From a virus: a stretch of DNA of 64,000 nt. Every line of letters starts with the position of its first letter. Positions within the stretch are counted from its first letter, which is position 1. Shown piece by piece: positions 1 through 11,593 of this stretch. The position numbers were made by a program, and so were the translations under genes. Below the pieces are notes generated by a model. It saw only the letters and a list, made by a program, of their open reading frames with translations. It had not been told where the DNA came from and searched no databases. The stretch is taken from the IMG/VR virus record IMGVR_UViG_3300042569_001270, positions 1-64,000 of that record, one strand, 5' to 3'.

Positions 1-1
1 C

Positions 2-43
2 GCGTCTACCGCTGCCCAGTGCATGCTTGGGTACGCGGGCTAA
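2..43 (+). CDS. 3' end of an upstream gene (partial)
   Basis: The first bases read as 13 in-frame codons (ending ...MLGYAG) followed by TAA, which sits one base before the GTG start at 45. Tight packing of this kind is the rule in the window, so this is probably the tail of a gene that starts outside it. Too little is visible to identify it. Confidence 0.3.
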   Translation, partial: ASTAAQCMLGYAG

Positions 44-44
44 C

Positions 45-782
45 GTGGCACGCAAGAAACAGGACGGCGACGAAGACGACGGCATGACAATGGCGGAGTT
101 CAACCGTCGTCTTCAACGCTACCTTGATGAAAAAGAAGGCAAGGACACAAGGCAGGGCCAGCGTTTTAACGTAACCAAGAAAGTTGTTAAAAACCAAAAA
201 GCCTACCGTGAGTGGCTAAATCACACCAACGCTTTTGGTCCTCCAAGGAGACCAACGTATGTCCCTTCCGACGTCTCTTTCCCGTCACGTCCTGCTTCCA
301 ATCGAGCACATTCACCCGAACACTTGGAACCACAACAAAGTGTCGGCAGAGACGCTCGACAAGATTCGGCACGGACTGAAGGAGTACAAAAAGGAGACGG
401 GATCGTACCTTCCAATACTTGTGCGACCGCACCCCAGCCCGAAGCTGAAGGGCCAGTACGAGATTGTAGATGGGGAACACCGGTACCTCTTGTACCGGGA
501 CGAACTCCGCGAAAGCCAAGTTCCCGCCATCGTCCAGCCGATGAGCGACTCGTTGGCTCGCAAGATGACGGTGCGGACGAACTACCTGCACGGCGACCCC
601 GACCCACTCCGGTACGCAGACCTGCTGTCAGACCTGATTCGAGCGGGGGAGTCGATAAGCGACCTGTCAAACGGTCTCCCCGAAAGCTCGGAGGAACTTC
701 AGAAAATCCTGAACCAAAAGGAACTGGAGGACGATCTGGCGGAGGCTCTCGCGGAGGCCGAGGAAGAGTCCGCAAATCATAA
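45..782 (+). CDS. Hypothetical protein; first ~75 codons look coding, remainder overlaps the ParB-like gene
   Basis: GTG at 45 follows the preceding TAA by one base; ATG at 84 or 90 is an alternative start. Residues up to about 75 look like a real charged, basic protein (MAEFNRRLQRYLDEKEG, then a KKVVKNQKAY segment). From about base 259 the frame runs through the ParB-like gene in another phase and becomes a low-complexity run rich in Pro, Arg, Ser and Gly, typical of a shadow translation. No stop occurs before 782, so the formal product is 245 aa with 524 bases of out-of-frame overlap. Either the gene truly ends this way, or a frameshift or sequence error near 220-260 has removed its stop. 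Function not recognised. Confidence 0.4.
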   Translation: MARKKQDGDEDDGMTMAEFNRRLQRYLDEKEGKDTRQGQRFNVTKKVVKNQKAYREWLNHTNAFGPPRRPTYVPSDVSFPSRPASNRAHSPEHLEPQQSVGRDARQDSARTEGVQKGDGIVPSNTCATAPQPEAEGPVRDCRWGTPVPLVPGRTPRKPSSRHRPADERLVGSQDDGADELPARRPRPTPVRRPAVRPDSSGGVDKRPVKRSPRKLGGTSENPEPKGTGGRSGGGSRGGRGRVRKS

Positions 783-1020
783 ATCTACAAAGGGCAGCCA
801 GAGCGCTTTTGTTGATCTTAAATTCACAGTGTCAGTAGAAGCCGCTGAGATTATTGAACGAGAGGTCACGCGGCTCGCTGACCACATTGGCGGCAAAAAC
901 TCTCGCGGGCGGGCACTGGAGTACATGGCCGTCTCGTCGTCGCAGTCCCCTCTTCCGGGGGCTAAGACGAGCACTCGTACTCTCAAGACAACAACCTCGG
1001 GGCTTGAGAGGCGGAAGTGA
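259..1020 (+). CDS. ParB/Srx-like domain protein
   Basis: The start at ATG 259 is set by AAGGAG at about 245. The protein is 253 aa. The N-terminal ~110 residues show the ParB/sulfiredoxin fold signature: a PNTWN segment, then LPILVRP, then DGEHR at residues 71-75 (the GEHR nucleotide-binding motif), then a NYLHGDPDPLRYADLL segment. A Glu/Ala-rich linker follows, then a C-terminal part (VSVEAAEIIEREVTRL). Phage ParB-like proteins act as DNA-binding CTPases, nucleases or partners of nucleic-acid-modifying enzymes; which applies here cannot be read from sequence. It overlaps the next gene by 4 bases (GTGA), suggesting translational coupling with the cysteine-rich protein. Confidence 0.75.
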   Translation: MSLPTSLSRHVLLPIEHIHPNTWNHNKVSAETLDKIRHGLKEYKKETGSYLPILVRPHPSPKLKGQYEIVDGEHRYLLYRDELRESQVPAIVQPMSDSLARKMTVRTNYLHGDPDPLRYADLLSDLIRAGESISDLSNGLPESSEELQKILNQKELEDDLAEALAEAEEESANHKSTKGSQSAFVDLKFTVSVEAAEIIEREVTRLADHIGGKNSRGRALEYMAVSSSQSPLPGAKTSTRTLKTTTSGLERRK

Positions 1021-2120
1021 AAGTCTCTCTGAAACTTTTTAACAATAAACAAGAAAAACTTGAAGGGTGTGGCACTGCTGAGTGGTGTGCCAAGTGCCGA
1101 CTGTTTAACAAAGTCTGCGCAGGTAACAACGGCGGCTGCACTACCAAGCAAGACGTTGCTCAACGTGAGTGCTACTCGGCCTGCAACACCTGTGGGGGCG
1201 GGCCAGCCAAGCCACACTCTGCTCCAGCGGTGTGCTGCAAATCACCGCTCAAGACCATCCTCCTTGAGCAGGCTCTCGGGGCAAAGAACGAAGAAGGAAA
1301 AGAGTTCTTCCTCGTCACGCCTCGCCCAAAAATTGTTGTTAAACACACAGGCATCGTCGTTACGCAGGGCAGCCCCGGTGCGGCGTTTGGATCGTCAGAC
1401 TCCCCTTTTCCTCCAGAGGTTGAAGCAGTCGCGGTGAACATTCGCCACGTCTGGTCAAAGTCTGCTGGCTGGTGGAGCGACGACCTTCGGGACTATCTTC
1501 GAGTTCCTGCAAACGTAAAGTTAATACTTTTGACTTCTGTATTTGATAATCGTCTTGAGGATGCTTGGGACGCAGGCCTTCACGAGGAAGACTTCTCTCA
1601 GCTTGGCTTTGACTACTGGCAGAACCTCAGCTTCTCTATTTACGCTGAAGACTCTCCAATGCAGTCGTACTGGTCCACCCTTCGCAGCCTTAGGTCGGTT
1701 CAGGGCAACAAGTCGTGGTTCGCCGAAGATGTGCGTGCTCCCCGCTTGATGCCGGAGTGGACCAAAGCGCGACTACTAGAACAGGTGAGTAAGCTTCCTC
1801 AGCTTGTCTTGAACTTCCAGTTTATCCGTGGGGACAAGGCAGAGCTGCTGGCTCACGGCGCAGACTTGAAGGCGTACCATGCACTACTGCCAGCGAACGT
1901 GGCCATCTGGATTCTTGGACCGGTTCAGCCTGCTGCTATTCGCTTTTTTAAGAAACTTGCACCCAATCGCAGTCTTTATTTTCTTTCTGCTTTGCCGTGG
2001 ATCGGCGCACACCGTGGCGCTCTTCTTAGTAGCAACGGCAAGTTGGTGCGCAGCAAGATCAACAAAAAAGACCTTGTCTGGGCAAACCAGAGAGCGTATT
2101 TAAAGATCACATCGGGGTAG
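1017..2120 (+). CDS. Cysteine-rich protein with N-terminal Fe-S/zinc-type cluster and possible TIM-barrel-like body
   Basis: GTG 1017 overlaps the upstream TGA. The protein is 367 aa. Ten cysteines fall in the first 74 residues (18, 24, 27, 34, 41, 52, 56, 59, 73, 74). C52-x3-C56-x2-C59 has the spacing of the radical-SAM CxxxCxxC motif, although a zinc or plain Fe-S site fits equally well. The rest alternates hydrophobic strands (VKLILLT, LSFSIYA, QLVLNFQF, VAIWILGP, SLYFLSA) with helices, as expected for an alpha/beta barrel. I do not recognise the family. Its coupling to a ParB-like gene and its position before a rubredoxin-like protein and a flavoprotein suggest a redox enzyme; this is inference. 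Confidence 0.65.
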   Translation: MKVSLKLFNNKQEKLEGCGTAEWCAKCRLFNKVCAGNNGGCTTKQDVAQRECYSACNTCGGGPAKPHSAPAVCCKSPLKTILLEQALGAKNEEGKEFFLVTPRPKIVVKHTGIVVTQGSPGAAFGSSDSPFPPEVEAVAVNIRHVWSKSAGWWSDDLRDYLRVPANVKLILLTSVFDNRLEDAWDAGLHEEDFSQLGFDYWQNLSFSIYAEDSPMQSYWSTLRSLRSVQGNKSWFAEDVRAPRLMPEWTKARLLEQVSKLPQLVLNFQFIRGDKAELLAHGADLKAYHALLPANVAIWILGPVQPAAIRFFKKLAPNRSLYFLSALPWIGAHRGALLSSNGKLVRSKINKKDLVWANQRAYLKITSG

Positions 2121-2123
2121 CAC

Positions 2124-2249
2124 ATGGCCATCAAAAACCGGACGTCTAAGAAGCGGGTGCCCAAGGGGGCTACTGGACGAACTTCTACAAAAGGCGTAGC
2201 TTCACGCGCAGCTACTGCTGGGAAGAAAGTTAAGCCCCCCAAGGAGTAG
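2124..2249 (+). CDS. Small basic protein, 41 aa
   Basis: ATG 2124 lies three bases after the preceding stop and the frame ends TAG at 2249. The product is Lys/Arg/Thr-rich with almost no acidic residues and reads like a small nucleic-acid-binding or unstructured peptide. Its 3' end (AAGGAGTAG) supplies the ribosome binding site of the next gene, which argues that it is translated within the operon. No family recognised. Confidence 0.55.
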   Translation: MAIKNRTSKKRVPKGATGRTSTKGVASRAATAGKKVKPPKE

Positions 2250-2252
2250 ATC

Positions 2253-2522
2253 GTGTTTGCCGATCTTATTTTTCAGTCCGTCATGCAGGCAGACTTGGAC
2301 CGTGAGAAGAAGCGGCTTGAGTCTCACGCTGCTGCGGAGAAGGCTCTTCAGGAAGCTCGCAAGCAGCAGGGCCTGTTGAACATGTCCGACTACCTGACAT
2401 GGGTTGACGGGTCCGCCGAGCGTGAAACTGAGAAGCAGCGCCCCGCTGCTAAGGAGAGTTCCGATGTCGATGTTCCCAAGCCGAGTGGCTCGCGATTCCC
2501 TCCGCCGCCCCGCAGGTCGTGA
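2253..2522 (+). CDS. Small helical protein, 89 aa
   Basis: GTG 2253 is preceded by AAGGAG at 2241. The first ~45 residues form a charged amphipathic helix (DLDREKKRLESHAAAEKALQ), probably a coiled coil. The C-terminus is Pro/Ser-rich and overlaps the next gene by 59 bases in a different frame. Function unknown. Confidence 0.55.
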   Translation: MFADLIFQSVMQADLDREKKRLESHAAAEKALQEARKQQGLLNMSDYLTWVDGSAERETEKQRPAAKESSDVDVPKPSGSRFPPPPRRS

Positions 2523-2667
2523 CGCTCTGTGCGAGAGTTGCGGCTACAAGGGCATCGCCCAGCCGCCTGCCCGTTGTCCCAAGTGCGAGGAGCACCTGAG
2601 CTTCAGCAAGGGCAGCGACGAGATTGTTACTAAGACGCTGGACGGTGACAATGACCTCTTCAAGTGA
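2464..2667 (+). CDS. Rubredoxin-like / zinc-ribbon protein
   Basis: ATG 2464 follows AAGGAG at 2451. The 67-aa protein carries C23-x2-C26 (CESCGYKG) and C38-x2-C41 (CPKC) separated by 11 residues with an APP-like turn, closely resembling the rubredoxin-like domain at the end of rubrerythrins (CxxCGY...PPxxCPxC). It could hold one iron (electron carrier) or zinc (nucleic-acid or protein binding). It overlaps the flavoprotein gene by 17 bases, so the two are likely co-translated; this fits a redox role but does not prove it. Confidence 0.65.
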   Translation: MSMFPSRVARDSLRRPAGRDALCESCGYKGIAQPPARCPKCEEHLSFSKGSDEIVTKTLDGDNDLFK

Positions 2668-3310
2668 CACGTTTGGTCGCCCGAAGGTGGCAGCCATCAC
2701 CAGTGCAGCGGACGAAACGCCCACTGCAAAGCTGATGCACGCACTGCTGCTGGAGTTCAAGCGGGCGAACGCCGAAGTGCGGGAGCATAACTTGACCAAG
2801 GTCAAGTTGAACGCCTGCGACGGCTGCTACGCCTCCGGCGGGCGAACGTGCTTGATGCCTTGCGACTACAACGACATTGAGGAGGAGATTTACGATCCTT
2901 CAGACAAGGGCGTTGTTATTCACGAGTCAATCACCTCCGCCGACATCCTGCTTCTTGTCGCAGAGGCCAGATGCTCTGGTCTGGACTCCCTGTCGCAGCG
3001 GCTTCTTGAGCGGATGATCCCCTACGAGAACATCGCTCGTGTGCAGGGACGGCGTGTGCTTGAAGGCAAGGTTGCGATCATCGCTGTTGTTGGCGATGGT
3101 GCCGAAGCTGCGCTTGGACAGGCAGCGTCCCGACTCTCGTCTCTTGGCTTTGCGCTTCCTTCGTTTGGGTCTATCTCTGTGGAGGTTCCCGCGCAGGGCC
3201 ACAGGGACCAAGGGTTGCGGCTGATCCAGAGTGACCGTGACGTCCAGCAGCGGCTGCAGTCGTGCGTTGCTTCTGCTATCAAGCAGGCCGCAGCGCTTCG
3301 TGGTCGTTGA
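2651..3310 (+). CDS. NADPH-dependent FMN reductase / iron-sulfur flavoprotein-like protein
   Basis: ATG 2651 lies inside the end of the zinc-ribbon gene. The 219-aa protein looks like a flavodoxin-like fold: an early strand, then a helix, then a cysteine cluster C56-x2-C59-x7-C67-x3-C71 (NACDGC...CLMPCDYND), then DIEEEI, then a ADILLLVAEARCSG stretch matching the segment after the FMN-binding loop in FMN reductases, then VAIIAVVGDGAEAALGQA. Iron-sulfur flavoproteins of this family pass electrons between NAD(P)H or ferredoxin and other redox partners. The neighbours (rubredoxin-like protein, cysteine-rich protein) make an electron-transfer chain plausible. The usual P-loop near the N-terminus is not clearly conserved. 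Confidence 0.6.
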   Translation: MTSSSDTFGRPKVAAITSAADETPTAKLMHALLLEFKRANAEVREHNLTKVKLNACDGCYASGGRTCLMPCDYNDIEEEIYDPSDKGVVIHESITSADILLLVAEARCSGLDSLSQRLLERMIPYENIARVQGRRVLEGKVAIIAVVGDGAEAALGQAASRLSSLGFALPSFGSISVEVPAQGHRDQGLRLIQSDRDVQQRLQSCVASAIKQAAALRGR

Positions 3311-3355
3311 TCTTTCGTCCTCGGGCTGGTTTACTGGCTCTGCTCAGGAGGTCTC

Positions 3356-3673
3356 ATGTCTTCGTTCAAGATGCTTCGGTCACCCACTCCGCTCCACCTT
3401 GCTGGAAGCGTGGGGACCGATCCCTACAACTTTGAGGTTCGCGGCAAGCTTGCTGACGGGAGCATCGTCTCCGGTCTGGCTGAGACGCTGTCGCTGAAGA
3501 ACACTCACGGCTCGCAGACCTTCTCGGTGTCGTTCAACGGCTCTGACTGGGTCGAGCTTGCGGCAGGTGCCTCGAAGGACTTCGAGTACGCTTGTCGTAA
3601 TTTCTGGATCAAAGGCTCTGGCGCTGGCACGACTTTCACCGGCATCGCCGGGATTCGCGCTCGTTACCTGTAG
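3356..3673 (+). CDS. Small beta-rich virion protein (possible decoration protein)
   Basis: ATG 3356 follows AGGAGG. The 105-aa product is almost entirely beta-strand-like, with alternating polar and hydrophobic residues, Gly/Ser turns and a typical virion beta-sandwich segment (SFNGSDWVELAAGASKDF). It has no cysteine cluster or enzyme motif. It sits just before the head operon and is probably structural. Exact role unknown. Confidence 0.55.
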   Translation: MSSFKMLRSPTPLHLAGSVGTDPYNFEVRGKLADGSIVSGLAETLSLKNTHGSQTFSVSFNGSDWVELAAGASKDFEYACRNFWIKGSGAGTTFTGIAGIRARYL

Positions 3674-3682
3674 GAGATCAAA

Positions 3683-5113
3683 ATGCCTAGCTTCTCTCCT
3701 CCTGCCTCGGTGCGAGCCGCCGCTCGTCGTGGTCTGGAGATGCGCCGTGCGAACAACGGCAAGGGTGGCCTAGACGCCTCCGAAGCCGCAGCACAGGGCA
3801 TCGGATCGGGCGTGGTTCGAGCGCAGACGCTGGCTTCCGGCAAGAGCATCCCTCTTGAGACCGTGAAGCGCATGCGCTCGTTCTTTGCTCGCCACGAGAA
3901 GAACAAGCACGGCCCCAACGGTAAGGTCGCATGGGCCTTGTGGGGCGGAGACGCAGGCAAACGCTGGGCTGACAGCATCGTCGCCCAGCACACGGAGAAG
4001 TCGATGGAAAAGGCCATGAACGCTCACCAGAAGCAGGTCGCTCGTGAGGTTCACGGCGACGAAGTCTCGTCCTCCGTCCCCGGACACTCCGAGGAAGAGA
4101 CGTCCAGCCCCGCGATCCCTGACCGGATGGTGCAGGCCAACCCGCGCGTGCTTGAGCAAGGGCACGACACGCCCATGCACGATCCCATCACCAAGCAGCA
4201 GGTAATGTCGCTAGGTGAGGAATCTGACGGTCTCGCCATCAGCCACCGTGGGGGCACGCACGGAGCCTCAACGATGGCCGATCAACAGTTTGCCGCCGGA
4301 TCGCCCGGCCCCGGTCGTCTTGAAGGTGAGTACGATCCCACGCAGCACATCGCTCTTGTTATTGCCCGCATTGGCTCTGGAGTGGACACCATGCTTCACA
4401 TGCACAAGTCTCAGTACGACATGTCCGAAGACCTCCTCAAGTCCGCGAAGGACGGCGACCTTGAGAAGGGCAAGTTTGGTCGCATGGCTGCTGGCGTGGC
4501 CGCTGCCGGTCTGATGGCCGGTGCCGGTGCTCGTCACTCTGCTGATGCCGAAAAGGTTGCTCCTCATGCACGCGCTGCGGAGGTGACCGGCAAGCAGAAG
4601 CGCAATCTGCTGAACCTCAAGCGTGAGCGCGGTCAGGCGGGCGTCAACATGCACGCCGCCGTGAACAGGGAAGCGCACCCTGCCTCCAAGGTTGGTACGG
4701 GCGAGTTGGTTGCTCCGAAGCCGCCGAAGGAGGCCAAGAAGGCCGAGGTCGTAGCCGAGGGCTTCGGTAAGTCCAAGAAGAGCCTTGCGAAGAGCCTTGC
4801 TGAGTTCCTTATTAACGACGCTATTGGCTCACGCCGTGGCAACATTCGCCGGAGCTACACCGAGAAGTTCCCGAACGCCGTCGCGGTTCTGGAGTACCAG
4901 CTCTCCAAGGCGATGAGCGGCGAGGTCAAGCTCCACGAGATCAACGTTACGCAGGCTGATCTTCTTGACGCGACCAAGGCGATCACCGGCAAGGACCTGA
5001 CCAAGTCTGTTGATCATGTTCTTCGTCGTCGCGCTGAGGACACGCTCGCGGCCCGTATGGACGCGCCGGAAGACCTGCTGTACGTTAGGCGCGTGATGAA
5101 GCACGGGATTTAA
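3683..5113 (+). CDS. Head-module protein with conserved phage N-terminal domain (AWxLWGGDxGxxWA)
   Basis: ATG 3683 follows TAGGAGAT. The protein is 476 aa. Residues 1-105 carry a segment that recurs in many phage head-region proteins: PPASVRAAARRGLEMR, then GSGVVRAQTLASG, then a MRSFFARHEKNK helix and VAWALWGGDAGKRWA. The central region is a polar, low-complexity linker; the C-terminal ~110 residues look helical and folded (AEFLINDAIGSRRGNIRRSY). It lies directly upstream of the portal gene, so a role in head assembly or the portal vertex is likely. Catalytic function is not evident. Confidence 0.6.
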   Translation: MPSFSPPASVRAAARRGLEMRRANNGKGGLDASEAAAQGIGSGVVRAQTLASGKSIPLETVKRMRSFFARHEKNKHGPNGKVAWALWGGDAGKRWADSIVAQHTEKSMEKAMNAHQKQVAREVHGDEVSSSVPGHSEEETSSPAIPDRMVQANPRVLEQGHDTPMHDPITKQQVMSLGEESDGLAISHRGGTHGASTMADQQFAAGSPGPGRLEGEYDPTQHIALVIARIGSGVDTMLHMHKSQYDMSEDLLKSAKDGDLEKGKFGRMAAGVAAAGLMAGAGARHSADAEKVAPHARAAEVTGKQKRNLLNLKRERGQAGVNMHAAVNREAHPASKVGTGELVAPKPPKEAKKAEVVAEGFGKSKKSLAKSLAEFLINDAIGSRRGNIRRSYTEKFPNAVAVLEYQLSKAMSGEVKLHEINVTQADLLDATKAITGKDLTKSVDHVLRRRAEDTLAARMDAPEDLLYVRRVMKHGI

Positions 5114-5150
5114 CAACTACCGGGGTTGATTCCCGAACCAGAGGTTATCA

Positions 5151-6770
5151 ATGGACGGCCCCGTGAGCGCGCTGGCTGAACTCTCGAAGAGCATGGGCGG
5201 GGGAGGCGAACCCTCCCCCAAGACGTGGTTCGTCAACCCGAACGAGATGCTCGACTCGATGGGGATGGGGTACCAGAAGACCCCGTCCACTGTGACGTAC
5301 GAGACGCTGCGCGTGATGTCGATGCGCAACAGCGTCATCGCGTCGATCATCCAGACCCGCGTCAATCAGGTTGCCTCGTTCTGTCAGACGCCTCGCAACC
5401 AGTACGAGGTGGGCTTCGAGATTCGTCACCGTGATCCGCACCACAAGATGACGACGTCCGACAAGGACTTCGCCAAGCGGCTCACTCGGTACATCCTGAA
5501 CTGCGGCGAAGACTACAACATTGATCGTGACGACTTTGAGTCGTTTACCCGTAAGGTCATCCGTGATCGCCTTACGTTTGATCAATTGAACTTTGAGAAG
5601 ATTCCAAGGTTTGATCGGTTGCCCAGCAGCTTCCATGCTGTGGACGCGAGCACCATCCGGCTGAAGCGTCGGCCCACCAGCCACGGTGAGCCTATTGCTC
5701 CTCACGACCATGAGGACGAGGTTCGCTACGTCCAGCTGATTGAAGGCGTCGAGATGGCGTCTTTCACGCCGCTGGAGCTTGCCTTCGGCGTCGCCAACCC
5801 CCGCACCGACATTCGGGTCAACGGTTACGGACTCAGCGAGCTTGAACTGCTGATGACGACCGTGACTTACCACCTCTTTGCGGAGCAGTGGAACCAGAAG
5901 GTCTTTTCGCAGGGCAGCACGGTGAAGGGCATCCTGAACATCACCGGCAACATTCCGCAGAACCAGCTGGAGAACTTCAAGCGGCAGTGGATAGCTCAGG
6001 TCTCGGGTGTCTCGAACGCGTGGCGCACGCCCATCTTGAACACTGAGAATCTGCAGTGGGTTCCGTTGCAGCCGAGCAACAACGACATGGGTTACCAGCA
6101 GTGGCTGGAGTACCTTATTAAGGTTGCGTGCGCCATCTACCTGATTGACCCCGCCGAGATTAACTTTGATCTTCGTGGTAGTCAGGGGATGCAGCCCGCC
6201 TTCATGTCGTCGAACGAGGCGCAGCAGAAGGTCTCAAAGGATCGCGGCCTCCAGCCGCTGATGCGGTTCTACTTCAACCAGCTGAACAAGCACCTCATCT
6301 GGCCGTTCAGCGACCAGTGGGAGATCAGCCCTGTCGGTCTTGACGCCAAGACCGAGCAGCAGGCGATCCAGCTTCGTCAGACCTCGCTGCAGTCGCACCG
6401 CACCCTCAACGAGATTCGCGCTGAGGAGGGTCGCCCGCCTGTCGAGAACGGTGACGTGGTGCTCAACCCTGTCTACATCGGCTACCTGCAGCAACAGCAG
6501 GCAGCCCAGCAGGCGCAGCAGCAGGCACAGGCAGCCCAGCAGGCCCCCCAAGGCCCGCAGGGCGCTCCTGAGGCCGGTCCTGCCCAGTCTCCGGGCATGC
6601 AGGAAGCTGCACAGCAGCAGCAGGCAACTGACCAGTTTGCAGGTGCACCTAGCGCGGATATGGAGAGCGAGACTGCCGCTGGCGGCAACGCTCTTGAGCG
6701 ATACGCTGGAACGCCTGAGCAGCAGGAACTTCTTCAGCGGTACTACGGCAGCTTCCTGACACCTCGGTAA
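5151..6770 (+). CDS. Portal protein
   Basis: ATG 5151 follows an AGAGG box. The 539-aa protein matches the portal family in length and layout: an N-terminal segment with RNSVIASIIQTRVNQVASF (the early helix of the wing/clip region), a mixed core, a conserved WIAQVSG segment, a long stem helix near LMRFYFNQLNKHLIWPF, and an EIRAEEGRPPVENGD segment that is standard near portal C-termini. The last ~110 residues are a Gln/Ala-rich low-complexity tail. It would form the ring at the capsid vertex through which DNA is packaged and where the neck docks. The terminase normally lies upstream and is probably outside the window. Confidence 0.9.
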   Translation: MDGPVSALAELSKSMGGGGEPSPKTWFVNPNEMLDSMGMGYQKTPSTVTYETLRVMSMRNSVIASIIQTRVNQVASFCQTPRNQYEVGFEIRHRDPHHKMTTSDKDFAKRLTRYILNCGEDYNIDRDDFESFTRKVIRDRLTFDQLNFEKIPRFDRLPSSFHAVDASTIRLKRRPTSHGEPIAPHDHEDEVRYVQLIEGVEMASFTPLELAFGVANPRTDIRVNGYGLSELELLMTTVTYHLFAEQWNQKVFSQGSTVKGILNITGNIPQNQLENFKRQWIAQVSGVSNAWRTPILNTENLQWVPLQPSNNDMGYQQWLEYLIKVACAIYLIDPAEINFDLRGSQGMQPAFMSSNEAQQKVSKDRGLQPLMRFYFNQLNKHLIWPFSDQWEISPVGLDAKTEQQAIQLRQTSLQSHRTLNEIRAEEGRPPVENGDVVLNPVYIGYLQQQQAAQQAQQQAQAAQQAPQGPQGAPEAGPAQSPGMQEAAQQQQATDQFAGAPSADMESETAAGGNALERYAGTPEQQELLQRYYGSFLTPR

Positions 6771-6780
6771 GGACACCCAC

Positions 6781-11526
<4,746 letters not shown>

Positions 11527-11593
11527 GGGGGTGTCGACCCCCTAAGTAGATCGTGCTACTGAACAGCGAAAAGCATCACCCACGGAGGCTCCT

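Noticed and set aside
221-775. 184-aa minus-strand ORF opposite the ParB-like gene
   Set aside because: Pro/Arg/Ser-rich, no ribosome binding site; opposite a clear domain-bearing gene.
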